Notes under the pieces: model-generated | Seen by the model: only the letters and a program-made list of their open reading frames with translations | Told to the model about the DNA's origin: nothing | The model's database searches: none | In this document: in pieces, positions 27,254 to 37,173 of the stretch | Layout of the letters: each line of letters starts with the position of its first letter | Numbering within the stretch: position 1 is the stretch's first letter | Position numbers and translations under genes: made by a program | From: Peribacillus huizhouensis | GTDB taxonomy: Bacteria; Bacillota; Bacilli; Bacillales; DSM-1321 | Length of the DNA: 64,000 nucleotides | Direction: 5' to 3' | Assembly (NCBI RefSeq): GCF_014138605.1 | Contig: NZ_JACJHX010000001.1 | Coordinates: 62,001 to 126,000, forward strand

Positions 27254-28498
27254 TTATCGATCCGTTATCCGGTATTCCGGTGCTTCTTCATGCAATTGAA
27301 ATGCGTCATGCAGTGCATTCACAGCAACTGACAAATCTTGTTCCTTTACTAACACCCAAATGGTAGTGTGGCTATCCGCGGATTGTAAAATGCTAATTTC
27401 TCGATCTGATAATGCTGAAACAATTTTGGCAGCAACACCAGGCACTCCATTAATTCCAGCCCCTACAACAGAGACTTTTGCACAATTCCTTTGGATATAT
27501 GGCTCATACCCCATGTTTTCTAAAATTGAAATAGCATTGTTTGTCATTTCTTCTGTAACGGTATAAACGACGGCGTTTGGTGAAATATTAATAAAATCGA
27601 CGCTTATCGAAGCATTTGCCATCGCTTTAAATACTTCTGCTTGCAGATTATATTGGTCTTTCTTTGCTTTCACTTTGATTTGAGTAATTTTCGAAACATG
27701 GGCTATCCCTGTCACAAGTCTTTCTTTTATCTCAGTCCCATTACTGCCTCTATTCATGCTCGTTACCAATGTTCCGAGACCATCTGAATACGTGGATCTG
27801 ATGCGGATTGGTACCTTTGCCTGCATCGCAATCTCAACAGCTCTAGGATGAATAACTTTTGCACCTTGATAAGCCATATTACATACTTCATTGTAAGTTA
27901 CTACAGAAAGCGGGCGAGCAAAGTCAGCAATGCGTGGATCAGCTGTCATTATGCCTTCTACATCAGTGAATATATCTACATATTCAGCTTGTAACGCCGA
28001 GCCAAGAGCAGCTGCAGATGTATCACTTCCGCCCCGTCCAATCGTCGTTATGTCCCCGTTTTTTGCTGCTCCTTGAAAACCAGCAACTACGACTACATCA
28101 TGAAGTTCTAACTCTCTTCTTATTCTATCACATTTCATGTCAATAATTTTGGCATTTGTATGATCCTGGTTTGTGAGAAATCCAGCTTGTGCTCCAGTAA
28201 AGGTTGTCGCACTTATTCCACTATCCAGCAGTGTATTCGTGAAAACAACCGAGGAGATCGTTTCCCCCACGGATAAAAGTAAATCTTGTTCTCTTTTTGA
28301 GAGTTTGCTGTCTGTACCATTTACGAGTGATAAAAGCGTGTCCGTTGCATAGACATCTCCCTTTCTTCCCATTGCCGAGACGACGACCACAACCTTGAAC
28401 CCATCATTTAGCGCTTTTTGGATATGACGCTTAGCATGTGTTCTGCTTTCCTCATCTCGTACAGAAGTTCCTCCGAATTTCTGAACGATGAATTTCAT
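27254..28498 (-). CDS. dapG: Aspartokinase I (diaminopimelate-sensitive type)
   Basis: A 414-residue aspartokinase, slightly longer than B. subtilis DapG. It starts MKFIVQKFGGTSV, carries the kinase motif VVSAMGRKGD and the FTDVEGIMTADPR segment, and ends in two ACT domains (about residues 265-405). It phosphorylates aspartate. In B. subtilis this isozyme is inhibited by diaminopimelate. The ATG at 28498 with GAGGTG 6 bases upstream is used instead of the longer frame. It lies 64 bases before dapA. Confidence 0.93.
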   Translation of the reverse strand: MKFIVQKFGGTSVRDEESRTHAKRHIQKALNDGFKVVVVVSAMGRKGDVYATDTLLSLVNGTDSKLSKREQDLLLSVGETISSVVFTNTLLDSGISATTFTGAQAGFLTNQDHTNAKIIDMKCDRIRRELELHDVVVVAGFQGAAKNGDITTIGRGGSDTSAAALGSALQAEYVDIFTDVEGIMTADPRIADFARPLSVVTYNEVCNMAYQGAKVIHPRAVEIAMQAKVPIRIRSTYSDGLGTLVTSMNRGSNGTEIKERLVTGIAHVSKITQIKVKAKKDQYNLQAEVFKAMANASISVDFINISPNAVVYTVTEEMTNNAISILENMGYEPYIQRNCAKVSVVGAGINGVPGVAAKIVSALSDREISILQSADSHTTIWVLVKEQDLSVAVNALHDAFQLHEEAPEYRITDR

Positions 28499-28519
28499 TC
28501 TAAACACCTCAAATGTAAA

Positions 28520-28625
28520 GGGCTAGCTAAAAAAGTTGCCATTTCGCATTCTACTACAGTAATTGGTAGTAAAAAAACTTTTATACTGTAATCAGTAGTT
28601 ACGGACTCTACTTTTTTAACCAGCC
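28520..28625. repeat. Inverted-repeat element between asd and dapG
   Basis: The outer arms GGCTAGCTAAAAAAGT (28521-28536) and ACTTTTTTAACCAGCC (28610-28625) are complements with two mismatches. Inside, TACAGTAATTGGTAG and CTGTAATCAGTAG are also largely complementary. It could be a MITE or a large intercistronic hairpin. No other copy was found in the window. Confidence 0.55.
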
Positions 28626-28708
28626 ACATTGCTTATCATAATTCTTTTACTTACAATCTAACAATCCATTCGGTTTGATGATTCACGATTTACTGTTAGT
28701 TGCTATCT

Positions 28709-29764
28709 TTATTTTACCGTAACTAATCCTAATTTCAATAAGCTTTCTGCAATTTGAACTGAATTCCAAGCAGCACCTTTAAGCAAGTTATCAGATACTA
28801 TCCATAGATGGATTCCGTTCTCTTTATCCAAATCTTTGCGGATTCTGCCAACAAAAACGTCAGGTTTTCCAACAGCATCGGCTGGCATCGGATAAATTTG
28901 ATTTTCTGGGTCGTCTTGAAGTACGACTCCTGGTGCATCACTTAATAATGATTTGATATCTGCTGCAGTAATGCTAGATGCAGTCGTCTCAACATATACT
29001 GACTCAGAATGGCCAGTCTCGACAGGTAGCCTTACACAAGTAGCAGCTACCTGTAGTTTTGGCATATGCATGATTTTTTTTGTTTCATTAATCATTTTCA
29101 TTTCTTCGTAAGTAAAGCCGTTATCCTGAAATGTATCTATTTGTGGGATGACGTTAAATGCAATTTGATAATGCTTTTTATCACCTTTCACTGGTAATAC
29201 TGCTGGTTTGATTTCTTGATTATCAAGTATTTCACGAGTTTGCTCTTTTAATTCATTGATTGCTGCAGCACCAGCTCCTGAAACGGCCTGATAAGTGGAA
29301 ACAATTATCTTATTTAATCCATAAGCCTTTCTAATCGGTTCTAGAGCTACAACCATTTGAATTGTTGAACAATTTGGGTTCGCAATAATTCCATTATGGT
29401 TGCGTAAGTCTTCTTCATTCACTTCAGGTACAACTAACGGCACACGTTCATCCATGCGGTAGGCACTTGTATTATCAACCACGATTGCTCCGCGTTTCAC
29501 TGCTTCAGGTGCCAACTCTTTAGAAATACTTCCACCCGCACTGAATAAAGCGATATCTATACCTTCAAAGCTTTCAGGCTTTGCTTCCTGAACTTCAATT
29601 TCTTCGCCTTTAAACAAAAGTTTCTTTCCTGCCGAACGGGCCGAAGATAAAAAAGTGATTTTTTTTATAGGCAGTTCTCTTGATTCAAGTGTTTTTATCA
29701 TTTGTTGTCCTACTGCTCCGGTCGCCCCGACAACCGCAATATTTAATCCTTTTGTCTCTTCCAT
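28709..29764 (-). CDS. asd: Aspartate-semialdehyde dehydrogenase
   Basis: A 351-residue enzyme. The NADP-binding [10 protein letters not shown] is near residues 13-22, the active-site cysteine is Cys132 in NPNCSTIQ, and the substrate region is [11 protein letters not shown] near residue 240. It reduces aspartyl phosphate to aspartate semialdehyde, feeding lysine, threonine/methionine and spore dipicolinate synthesis. GGGG lies upstream of the ATG. The order dpaA-dpaB-asd-dapG-dapA is that of B. subtilis. Confidence 0.94.
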   Translation of the reverse strand: MEETKGLNIAVVGATGAVGQQMIKTLESRELPIKKITFLSSARSAGKKLLFKGEEIEVQEAKPESFEGIDIALFSAGGSISKELAPEAVKRGAIVVDNTSAYRMDERVPLVVPEVNEEDLRNHNGIIANPNCSTIQMVVALEPIRKAYGLNKIIVSTYQAVSGAGAAAINELKEQTREILDNQEIKPAVLPVKGDKKHYQIAFNVIPQIDTFQDNGFTYEEMKMINETKKIMHMPKLQVAATCVRLPVETGHSESVYVETTASSITAADIKSLLSDAPGVVLQDDPENQIYPMPADAVGKPDVFVGRIRKDLDKENGIHLWIVSDNLLKGAAWNSVQIAESLLKLGLVTVK

Positions 29765-29970
29765 TGTCTTTACCCCTTTTCCATTTACATGATGACTTCT
29801 ATCTATTTGTCATCGATACTGTAACTTTATTAATAGAATTATCATTTATTTTAACATATCAATGCACGAAAGAAACAGGCTTTTACTAATTTATGATGTA
29901 ATCGAGGCAATACAAGCAAAAAATTTACAAAAATCTGACTATAAAAAAAGCTTTTTCTACTATTTCACTT

Positions 29971-30576
29971 TTATATTGAAGTAGAATCATTATATCTCTC
30001 GATGATTACTGGTTGAATTTGTTTGCCATCTAATGCAGCAATAATCGTTTCACGTATTTGACTCATTCTCGCTACCATAGAAGTCGGTTTCTTCTCCGGA
30101 TCATCCTGACCGAATGGTACAAAGTAAACATCTTTTGAGTCCATTAGTCTCATTAAATTCGTTCCATTAAGTCCCAAAGCATCATTGGTTGAGATTGCTA
30201 CTACGACTGGACGATGATTCCTCATCGTCGCTTTTGCTGCCATAAGCACCGGAGAATCGGTTAAGGCATTCGCCATCTTACTCATAGAATTCCCTGTCAT
30301 CGGTGCAATGACCATACAAGCAAGCGGGGTTTTTGGACCAAGTGGCTCCGCTTTTACGATCGAATCGACAACATGGTGTCCGGTTAATTTTTCTATCCTC
30401 CCAATCCAGTCTTCCCCTTTTCCAAATCTTGTTTCGGTATGCTGAACAGTCGATGTAACGATCGGGATGACCTCTGCGCCTTCATTTACCAATTTTTCTA
30501 TTTCAGGAAAAACAGCATCATACGTACAATGCGAACCAGTTAATCCAAAACCGATTCGTACACCTTTTAAGCTCAT
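29971..30576 (-). CDS. dpaB: Dipicolinate synthase subunit B
   Basis: A 201-residue flavoprotein-type subunit (SpoVFB). It begins LKGVRIGFGLTGSHCTYD and has the phosphopantothenoyl-cysteine-decarboxylase-like segment VIAPMTGNSMSKMANALTDS near residues 88-107. With DpaA it converts dihydrodipicolinate to dipicolinic acid in the mother cell. Its ATG overlaps the dpaA stop (ATGA). The C-terminus is polar and variable. Confidence 0.93.
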   Translation of the reverse strand: MSLKGVRIGFGLTGSHCTYDAVFPEIEKLVNEGAEVIPIVTSTVQHTETRFGKGEDWIGRIEKLTGHHVVDSIVKAEPLGPKTPLACMVIAPMTGNSMSKMANALTDSPVLMAAKATMRNHRPVVVAISTNDALGLNGTNLMRLMDSKDVYFVPFGQDDPEKKPTSMVARMSQIRETIIAALDGKQIQPVIIERYNDSTSI

Positions 30577-31475
30577 TTCGTTTTCCCCTTTCGTTTTTTC
30601 ATATCTTCCTTAATTAATTCGGATAATGCACTCCCCAAAATTTTACCGGCAGTTTTCGGTGCAACGATGCCAGGTAAGCTTGGTGCAAGCAATGCTTTAA
30701 TTCCTCTTTTTTCAGCAAAACGAAAATCTGTTCCTCCCGGTTTTGAAGCAAGATCAATGACTAAGGTGTGAACAGGCATGTTCGCTAGTACAGAAGCCGT
30801 GATAATTGGATGAGGAATTGTATTAATACATATATCTACATCTCTCACCATCTTCGTCAGATCATTGATATGAAAGGGTGTCATGGCCATCTCCGTAATC
30901 CTTGCAATATCTTCCGTTTTTCTAGCCGCTACTCTTACCTTTGCACCAAGTGCTTGAAAGCTTCTTGCTGCTGTCATGCCAACTCTACCTAATCCTAAAA
31001 TAGCAACGTTTGAGCCATGTAGGGTGAAATCTGTATGTTGTATAGCCATCATAATTGTCCCTTCCACTGTAGGGATTGAGTTATAAATGGCGACGTCATC
31101 CCTATCAAAAAGCTGTACAAGTCGCCGATTGGTATTTTTCATAATTTCTGTTAGATATGCATTACTAATTCCAGAATAAAACGTACAATGTGATGAAGTT
31201 CTTGATACAATTTCTTCCGTAATCGTTACCTCTTCATTTGAAAAAATCGTATCTACTTTCCCCTCAAGATTTGTACCTGCAACAGGTAGGATGACAACAT
31301 CAATTTCAGAAAAGTCTACATCTTCAAGCTTTTCTTTTACCGCACCTGTAAATGAATGTTCAAGCTGTTCAAAGCCTACTAGCCAAAGTCTTGCATCAAG
31401 TTCAGTCAATTTCCGAACTACCTCTAGCTGACGAGCATCCCCGCCGATAACTGCGATTTGCAAGCCTGTGAGCAT
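30573..31475 (-). CDS. dpaA: Dipicolinate synthase subunit A
   Basis: A 300-residue subunit (SpoVFA). The N-terminal MLTGLQIAVIGGDARQLEVV and the Rossmann motif VAILGLGRVGMTAARSF near residues 150-166 match B. subtilis SpoVFA closely. The ATG at 31475 gives the family N-terminus and has AAGGTG 9 bases upstream; the longer frame overlaps that site. A sigma-K-like promoter about 65 bases upstream fits expression in the mother cell late in sporulation. Confidence 0.94.
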   Translation of the reverse strand: MLTGLQIAVIGGDARQLEVVRKLTELDARLWLVGFEQLEHSFTGAVKEKLEDVDFSEIDVVILPVAGTNLEGKVDTIFSNEEVTITEEIVSRTSSHCTFYSGISNAYLTEIMKNTNRRLVQLFDRDDVAIYNSIPTVEGTIMMAIQHTDFTLHGSNVAILGLGRVGMTAARSFQALGAKVRVAARKTEDIARITEMAMTPFHINDLTKMVRDVDICINTIPHPIITASVLANMPVHTLVIDLASKPGGTDFRFAEKRGIKALLAPSLPGIVAPKTAGKILGSALSELIKEDMKKRKGKTK

Positions 31476-31538
31476 TAAAACCGTCACCTTCTTTTTCATG
31501 GAAATATCTTCTTAGTTTTTTTCATTGTTTTACCCTTA

Positions 31539-31567
31539 CATCCTATGTATTTCTTTCAAAATAGGTG
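31539..31567 (-). promoter_or_regulatory. Probable sigma-K promoter of dpaAB
   Basis: On the minus strand, AC in the -35 region is 17 bases from CATAGGATG. The sigma-K -10 pattern is CATAnnnTA, so the first A of CATA...T fits and one base differs at the end. dpaA is sigma-K controlled in B. subtilis. Confidence 0.5.
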
Positions 31568-31617
31568 ATTGAAGGATTTTATCTTACATTCGAATTTGAA
31601 GTAACATTATCAGGGAT

Positions 31618-31645
31618 TCCAAAAAAAAAACCGCCCTTAGGCAGT
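31618..31645 (-). terminator. Terminator of ymxH
   Basis: Short stem CTGCC-TAAG-GGCGG followed by ten T residues on the minus strand, about 20 bases after the ymxH stop. Confidence 0.75.
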
Positions 31646-31666
31646 AGAAAAAAAGAACTTTAGACT

Positions 31667-31915
31667 TTACTCTTTATATTGAGTTTCCACGACATCTATA
31701 ATCACCATATCGGATCCAATCTTTTTTACGTGCTGCCAAGGCACTTTTATTTCATGTCCTTGCCGCTTTAATCCGAACCACTTTAAAGAAGGGATGATTA
31801 AAGCCAGAATTTGACCTTCTTCATTGATTTCGAGATCAGTTTGACCTAAAACTCCTAAACGTTCAGCTCTCGCCACATCAACAATTTCTTTTCCACTTAA
31901 TTCACTAAGCCTCAA
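31667..31915 (-). CDS. ymxH: YlmC/YmxH family PRC-barrel sporulation protein
   Basis: An 82-residue PRC-barrel protein. It starts with the family pattern RLSELSGKEIVDVARAERLG, followed by LEINEEGQILALIIP and a terminal VIIDVVE. The start is TTG with GGAGGAG 7 bases upstream. It lies between mlpA and dpaA as in B. subtilis. The family is linked to sporulation; the molecular role is unknown. Confidence 0.87.
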   Translation of the reverse strand: MRLSELSGKEIVDVARAERLGVLGQTDLEINEEGQILALIIPSLKWFGLKRQGHEIKVPWQHVKKIGSDMVIIDVVETQYKE

Positions 31916-32061
31916 AGCCTATCTCCTCCTCATACAGTCATATTTCATCTATATCCGATTTTGTCCAAGAATAGAAGTACAAGTATGACCATTAGAACAA
32001 AACAATAAGTGAACACTCTAATCAACCTAAGATATTACAGATATTCTTCATATTTCTTTCA

Positions 32062-32107
32062 CACAAAAAAAGAATTAAACCCTTTCTTAAGAGTCTAATT
32101 CTTTTTC
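32062..32107 (-). terminator. Terminator after mlpA
   Basis: AAAAAGAATTA pairs with TAATTCTTTTT around a loop containing a small AAGAAAGG stem, and TTTTTTTGTG follows on the minus strand. The gap between ymxH and mlpA (31916-32236) otherwise holds a degenerate repeat (32111-32165) and no gene. Confidence 0.75.
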
Positions 32108-32110
32108 CGT

Positions 32111-32165
32111 GGAGAAGGGGCGAAACTTCACAAAATCAGCTCCGTACCATCACCTTATAAGGTTA
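32111..32165. repeat. Degenerate relative of the GGACAAGGGGACGG element
   Basis: GGAGAAGGGGCGAAACTTCAC resembles the start of the element at 59354-59507. Bases 32127-32159 align with 59437-59468 over AAATC-G-TCCG--CC--CACCT. It is truncated and has no second terminal repeat. Confidence 0.5.
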
Positions 32166-32236
32166 TACAATTTGAGATACTGAACATTTTTAGATCGTTG
32201 CGCATTAGAACAGACGCCCATGAATGTTTTATTAAC

Positions 32237-33466
32237 TTATTTATTCCAGCCTTCTAACGGACTTACTAATGAAGAAGAATAAGAATCGGTGAAAATTTGT
32301 TGCGCCATTTTATTTACACTTTCTTCCGTTACTTCATCAATTAATTCTACAATCCGATCAAGAGAACGATGGTTTTCAAGCAGTAGCTCGTTTTTGCCAT
32401 TTCGACTCATTCTACTATTAGTGCTTTCAAGACTCATCATTAAGCTACCCTTAAGTTGCTCTTTGCTGTTTCTTAGTTCTTTTGCCGAGATTCCTTCCCG
32501 CTTAAGCGTTTCTAAAGTCATTTGGATCGTTTCATATAGACTGTCCAACTGATTAGCTCCAGTACCGCCATATATCGTCACTAAACCGCTATCTTGATAA
32601 CTCGAATGATAGGAATAAACTGAATAGGCCAGACCACGCTGCTCTCGAACCTCTTGGAACAGACGGCTACTCATACTTCCACCTAAAATATTGTTGAGAG
32701 TTATTAAACTATACATGTCATCGTGTCCGATGCTCAAGCCTTCAAAACCTAAACATAGATGAGCCTGTTCTGTTTCTTTCTTCTTGGTGAACTGATTTTG
32801 ATGAAAAAAAGGCTTAATGAGTTCCGATTGAGTATCACCGCCTGTATACGATCCGAAATATCTTTCAACTTCTTGAATCATGCTTTCATCTACATTCCCA
32901 GCAATAGAAATAACTACTTTGTCCGGGGTATACATGTCATGTATATATTGTTTTAACGTCTCACTTGTAAACGTAGCAAGCGTTTCTTCTGTCCCAAGGA
33001 TTGGAAAACCTAGAGGATGTTTTTCATAAACTGCTTCACTTAACAAATCATGGACAATATCATCCGGAGTATCTTCGTACATTTTAATTTCTTCAAGCAC
33101 TACATTTTTCTCTTTCTTCAATTCTTCTTCGTCAAATGTAGAATTAAAGAACATATCTGAAAGAATTTCAAGAGCATAGCTTGCATGGTTGTCGAGTACT
33201 TTTGCATAATAACAAGTATATTCTTTTGATGTAAAGGCATTTACTTGGCCACCAATGCTATCGAAAGATTCAGCAATTTCTCGCGCATTACGAGTAGTCG
33301 TCCCTTTAAAGAACATATGCTCCAAAAAATGGGAGATCCCGTTTAATTCTGGTGCTTCATTACGGGAGCCTGTTTTAATCCAAATTCCTATCGCAGCTGA
33401 ACGAACATGTGGGATGTTTTCAAGTACAATTCTTGTGCCATTTTGACATGTATATTTCTTAATCAA
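32237..33466 (-). CDS. mlpA: M16 zinc protease MlpA (YmxG)
   Basis: A 409-residue processing-peptidase-like M16 protease, the same length as B. subtilis MlpA. The zinc motif HFLEHMFFKGT starts at residue 46, and the third zinc ligand lies in EKNVVLEEIKMYEDTPDD. The R/Y motif of the second domain is VREQRGLAYSVYSY. The start is TTG at 33466 with GGAGG 8 bases upstream; the 27 extra codons to 33547 run into the end of ylxY and are rejected. MlpA is needed for high protease expression in B. subtilis. Confidence 0.9.
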   Translation of the reverse strand: MIKKYTCQNGTRIVLENIPHVRSAAIGIWIKTGSRNEAPELNGISHFLEHMFFKGTTTRNAREIAESFDSIGGQVNAFTSKEYTCYYAKVLDNHASYALEILSDMFFNSTFDEEELKKEKNVVLEEIKMYEDTPDDIVHDLLSEAVYEKHPLGFPILGTEETLATFTSETLKQYIHDMYTPDKVVISIAGNVDESMIQEVERYFGSYTGGDTQSELIKPFFHQNQFTKKKETEQAHLCLGFEGLSIGHDDMYSLITLNNILGGSMSSRLFQEVREQRGLAYSVYSYHSSYQDSGLVTIYGGTGANQLDSLYETIQMTLETLKREGISAKELRNSKEQLKGSLMMSLESTNSRMSRNGKNELLLENHRSLDRIVELIDEVTEESVNKMAQQIFTDSYSSSLVSPLEGWNK

Positions 33467-33524
33467 TGCACATTCCTCCTTATTCTTTGCTGTAGAAGAA
33501 AATGCAAATTGGTACAGCAGCCAT

Positions 33525-34481
33525 TTATTGAATCGTTCTTTTTTCATTAACAGCTTCTGAAACGGTTACAATTTGCAGACCTTTCTTCTTCAATTGTTGA
33601 ATTAGTTCTTCTAATGACGATGCAGAAGCGTCTGTCGGATGCATCAGGATAAATGCTCCAGAGTGAACTTTACTGAGAACCCTGTTTAGCAAAACATCAG
33701 GACTTGGCTTTTGCCAATCAATCGTATCGACACTCCAAAGTATCGTTCCCATCCCAAGACTATTTGCGTCTTCGACTGTTTGATCACGGAAACTCCCACT
33801 AGGAGGAGCAAACCACTTCACTTTCTCATCAGTTACAGCTTCAATCACTTCATTTGTTTTTTGCATTTCATTTTTAGCTGCCGATTGAGATAATGTCTTC
33901 ATATCAGGGTGACTATAAGAATGATTGCCAATTTCATGTTCGCCTTGTTTAATCATTTTCGCTAGTTCTGGATTATTCTTTGTCCATCTGCCCTCCAAAA
34001 AGAAGGTAGCCTTAACGTCATTTTCCTTAAGTATGGCAAGCATATCCTGTAAATATTCATTTCCCCATGCCACATTAATTAAAAGTGATACGACGGGTTT
34101 TTCAGGATGAGCTCGGTAAATTGGTGCTGGAGTCAAATCGCTTATATGTACGTTAGGTGAAACTTGTGTAAGAACCAATTTTTTTTCATTAAAAACCCCT
34201 TTTTCCCTCATTGCTTTATAAGATTCCCTAACGTTTACTTTAAGACCGTTAAGACCAGGTACCGTTTTCCAGATTGAATCAATTCGTGCATCCTGTGGAG
34301 CTATTTCATAATCCTTCGCCTTTGATTCAATATCTTGCATAAGCGTGTCACTCTGCTTCACTGCAACAACAGACTGCCCAGTTATTGACTTTACATATAC
34401 ATCTACATATGGATTTTGCACTAATAACCATGATATACCTGCAATGGCACTAAACGCAACTATCTGGCTTAATTTCTTCAT
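33525..34481 (-). CDS. ylxY: Polysaccharide deacetylase-like protein YlxY
   Basis: A 318-residue protein. An N-terminal hydrophobic segment (about residues 5-24) gives a signal or anchor. A NodB-homology domain spans about residues 130-300. The metal-binding HSYSHPDM segment is present, but the catalytic TFDDG segment is replaced by LLINVAWGNEY, so the Asp pair is absent. It may therefore be inactive or unusual. A sigma-E-like -10 (CATACTAT) lies just upstream, which fits a sporulation role. GGAG lies before the ATG. Confidence 0.87.
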   Translation of the reverse strand: MKKLSQIVAFSAIAGISWLLVQNPYVDVYVKSITGQSVVAVKQSDTLMQDIESKAKDYEIAPQDARIDSIWKTVPGLNGLKVNVRESYKAMREKGVFNEKKLVLTQVSPNVHISDLTPAPIYRAHPEKPVVSLLINVAWGNEYLQDMLAILKENDVKATFFLEGRWTKNNPELAKMIKQGEHEIGNHSYSHPDMKTLSQSAAKNEMQKTNEVIEAVTDEKVKWFAPPSGSFRDQTVEDANSLGMGTILWSVDTIDWQKPSPDVLLNRVLSKVHSGAFILMHPTDASASSLEELIQQLKKKGLQIVTVSEAVNEKRTIQ

Positions 34482-34711
34482 TTTTCACCGCTCCTCTCAT
34501 ATAAATAGTATGAGAAGAATGGACAAGGTAGAACGAAAGCCGCTACTGACAAAAATAATAACTCAACTCGTTAAAAAAAATGCAATGTTCTCAAGTGACT
34601 ATATGTCTACACTCCCGTCCCTTATCTTGTTAAGAAACTGACACCAAGTTTAGACGATGTAAATTGATTACTCAAAACCTAAGGCATCTAGCCCTCGTCA
34701 AAGTGTTAAAT

Positions 34712-34750
34712 AGAAAAAAGCATGCAAATTCACAAAGAATCGCATGCATT
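34712..34750 (-). terminator. Terminator of pnp
   Basis: Stem GCATGC-GATTC/GAATT-TGCATGC (34720-34747) followed by TTTTTTC on the minus strand, 25 bases past the pnp stop. The rest of the gap to ylxY (34482-34711) has no gene. Confidence 0.85.
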
Positions 34751-34775
34751 CATTTTTTCGATATTTTAAACACTC

Positions 34776-36893
34776 TTAAGCCTGTGATTTTTCTTCACTT
34801 TCTTTTTGAGCCTTTAAGATTGCTTTATGAGAAAGATTTACTCTTCCTTGCTTATCGATCTCAACGACTTTAACAGCTAATTCATCGCCTATTTTCACAA
34901 CGTCCTCAACCTTACCTACACGTTCTTCAGCAAGCTCCGATATGTGAACTAGGCCGTCTTTTCCATTAAAGATTTCAACAAACGCGCCAAATTTTTCAAT
35001 TCTTTTTACTTTACCAAGATAGACTTCACCAACAACTACTTCACGAACTATATCTTCAATAATTTTCTTCGCTTTTTGGTTCATCTCTTCATCAGTAGAA
35101 GCGATAAACACCGTACCATCTTGTTCGATATCAATTTTCACGCCAGTTTCTTCAATAATTTTATTAATATGTTTTCCGCTCGGTCCAATTACATCACGGA
35201 TCTTATCTGGGTTAATTGCCATCGTTAAAATTTTAGGTGCATATTTAGAAAGACTTTCGCGCGGTGTATTAATAGTTGACATCATTGAATCAAGAATATG
35301 CATTCTTCCGCGTTTTGCTTGTTGAAGTGCCTCCTCAAGAATTTCTCTTGATAACCCCTCAATCTTTATATCCATTTGCAGCGCAGTAACACCCTTTGCA
35401 GTACCTGCCACTTTAAAGTCCATATCGCCTAAATGATCTTCCATGCCTTGAATATCTGTTAAGATTGTATAATGTTCTCCCGTTTTAACAAGTCCCATTG
35501 CAATTCCAGCTACTGGTGCTTTCAATGGAACACCCGCATCCATCATAGCAAGCGTACTTGCACAAATACTTGCTTGTGAAGTCGAACCATTTGATTCAAG
35601 TACCTCTGAAACAAGTCGAATTGTATATGGGAAGTCTTTATCATTTGGTATAACTGGCTCTAATGCCCTTTCTCCAAGTGCCCCATGTCCAATTTCACGA
35701 CGTCCAGCACCACGAATTGGTCCTGTTTCACCTACACTGAAATGAGGGAAATTATAGTGATGCATGAAACGTTTTGATTCTTCAGTACCAAGTCCGTCCA
35801 AAATTTGAACATCCCCTAGTGCCCCAAGAGTACAGATAGACAAAGCTTGAGTTTGTCCGCGTGTAAATAATCCTGAACCATGAGTACGAGGAAGGATGTC
35901 AATTTCAGAAGAAAGCGGTCTGATCTCATCTGGGTTACGACCGTCTGGGCGTACTTTTTCTTCGGTTATCAAACGACGAACCTCAGATTTCACTAAAATA
36001 TTTAAGATCTCTTTAATTTGCTTTAATTTATCTTCATCAGTTTCTTCCTCAAATTGCAACAGAACACGGTCTTTTACTTCTTTAATAGCTGCTTCACGAG
36101 CATGTTTCTCTTGAACTTGTACGGCTTTATTTAAGTCCGCTTCACATAGACCTTTAATTTCAGCTTCTAGCTCCGCATCTACTTGATACAAAGTGATTGC
36201 CATCTTTTCTTTGCCGATTTCAGCAACGATTTTTTCTTGAAATTCAATTAATTTCTTAATTTCATCATGTCCAAACATAATGGCTTCAAGCATCGTTTCT
36301 TCAGGTACTTCATTAGCCCCTGCTTCAACCATATTAATCGCGTCTTTCGTTCCAGCTACAGTCAAATTAATATCACTTTGAGCAAGCTGATCTACATTCG
36401 GATTAACGATGAATTTCCCATCAATTCTACCAACAACTACACCAGCGATCGGCCCTTCAAACGGAATATCTGAAACGGATAACGCAAGAGATGATCCTAG
36501 CATTGCTGCCATTTCAGATGAACAATCTTGATCCACGCTCATTACCATACTGATAACTTGCACATCATTTCTAAACCCATCCGCAAATAAAGGTCGGATC
36601 GGACGGTCAATCAAACGACTCGCTAAAATAGCTCTTTCGCTCGGTCTTCCTTCACGCTTAATAAATCCACCTGGTATTTTTCCAACTGCATATAATCTTT
36701 CTTCATAATTTACAGTCAAAGGAAAAAAGTCAACATTTTTTGGTTCCTTTGAAGCGGTAGCTGTACTTAAAACAACTGTTTCTCCATATCTTACAAGTAC
36801 GGCACCATTCGCCTGTTTTGCCAATTGGCCAATTTCAACAGTTAATGATCTTCCGGCCCATTCGTATGAATACGTATGTTTGTTCTGTCCCAT
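34776..36893 (-). CDS. pnp: Polynucleotide phosphorylase
   Basis: A 705-residue 3'-5' exoribonuclease, similar in length to B. subtilis PNPase. Two RNase PH domains fill about residues 10-215 and 315-545, with the linking helical domain between them. A KH domain (about 555-615, with [17 protein letters not shown]) and an S1 domain (about 620-690, [22 protein letters not shown]) follow. It degrades mRNA phosphorolytically with the RNA degradosome proteins. It has its own promoter after the rpsO terminator. Confidence 0.97.
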   Translation of the reverse strand: MGQNKHTYSYEWAGRSLTVEIGQLAKQANGAVLVRYGETVVLSTATASKEPKNVDFFPLTVNYEERLYAVGKIPGGFIKREGRPSERAILASRLIDRPIRPLFADGFRNDVQVISMVMSVDQDCSSEMAAMLGSSLALSVSDIPFEGPIAGVVVGRIDGKFIVNPNVDQLAQSDINLTVAGTKDAINMVEAGANEVPEETMLEAIMFGHDEIKKLIEFQEKIVAEIGKEKMAITLYQVDAELEAEIKGLCEADLNKAVQVQEKHAREAAIKEVKDRVLLQFEEETDEDKLKQIKEILNILVKSEVRRLITEEKVRPDGRNPDEIRPLSSEIDILPRTHGSGLFTRGQTQALSICTLGALGDVQILDGLGTEESKRFMHHYNFPHFSVGETGPIRGAGRREIGHGALGERALEPVIPNDKDFPYTIRLVSEVLESNGSTSQASICASTLAMMDAGVPLKAPVAGIAMGLVKTGEHYTILTDIQGMEDHLGDMDFKVAGTAKGVTALQMDIKIEGLSREILEEALQQAKRGRMHILDSMMSTINTPRESLSKYAPKILTMAINPDKIRDVIGPSGKHINKIIEETGVKIDIEQDGTVFIASTDEEMNQKAKKIIEDIVREVVVGEVYLGKVKRIEKFGAFVEIFNGKDGLVHISELAEERVGKVEDVVKIGDELAVKVVEIDKQGRVNLSHKAILKAQKESEEKSQA

Positions 36894-36956
36894 CTTTCAA
36901 TTAAACCCCTCTCTGGATCTTCACTTTAGAGGCCTGGTCGTTTCCACCTAAACCTT

Positions 36957-36985
36957 ATCTAAAATCTTAATAACATATATGTCAA
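36957..36985 (-). promoter_or_regulatory. Sigma-A promoter of pnp
   Basis: On the minus strand, -35 TTGACA (36980-36985) and -10 TTAGAT (36957-36962) are 17 bases apart. A CCTCT...AGAGG hairpin lies in the leader just before the start codon and might be used for PNPase autoregulation; that last point is speculative. Confidence 0.65.
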
Positions 36986-37137
36986 ATTAATAAAACATTC
37001 ATAACCAAACTATTCCTATTATGCACGAAATAAATAAGCATTAACAGCAAAATAGAGTATATTTGAAAAAAACAAGACTTTTTTTCAAATAACCTCTCTT
37101 TTACACATTATGTAAAAAGACTTTTGTCTTCAAACAT

Positions 37138-37167
37138 CAAAAAAGCGGGAAAATCTCCCGCTTTTTC
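37138..37167 (-). terminator. Terminator of rpsO
   Basis: Stem AGCGGGA-GATTT-TCCCGCT (37144-37162) followed by TTTTTTGATG on the minus strand. Confidence 0.9.
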
Positions 37168-37173
37168 GAATAA

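Noticed and set aside
28508-28708. Lysine riboswitch before dapG
   Set aside because: The gap has an inverted repeat but none of the conserved lysine-riboswitch core that I would expect.
34345-34641. 98-codon plus-strand frame over the ylxY start
   Set aside because: Mostly antisense to ylxY, no ribosome site, no recognisable domain.
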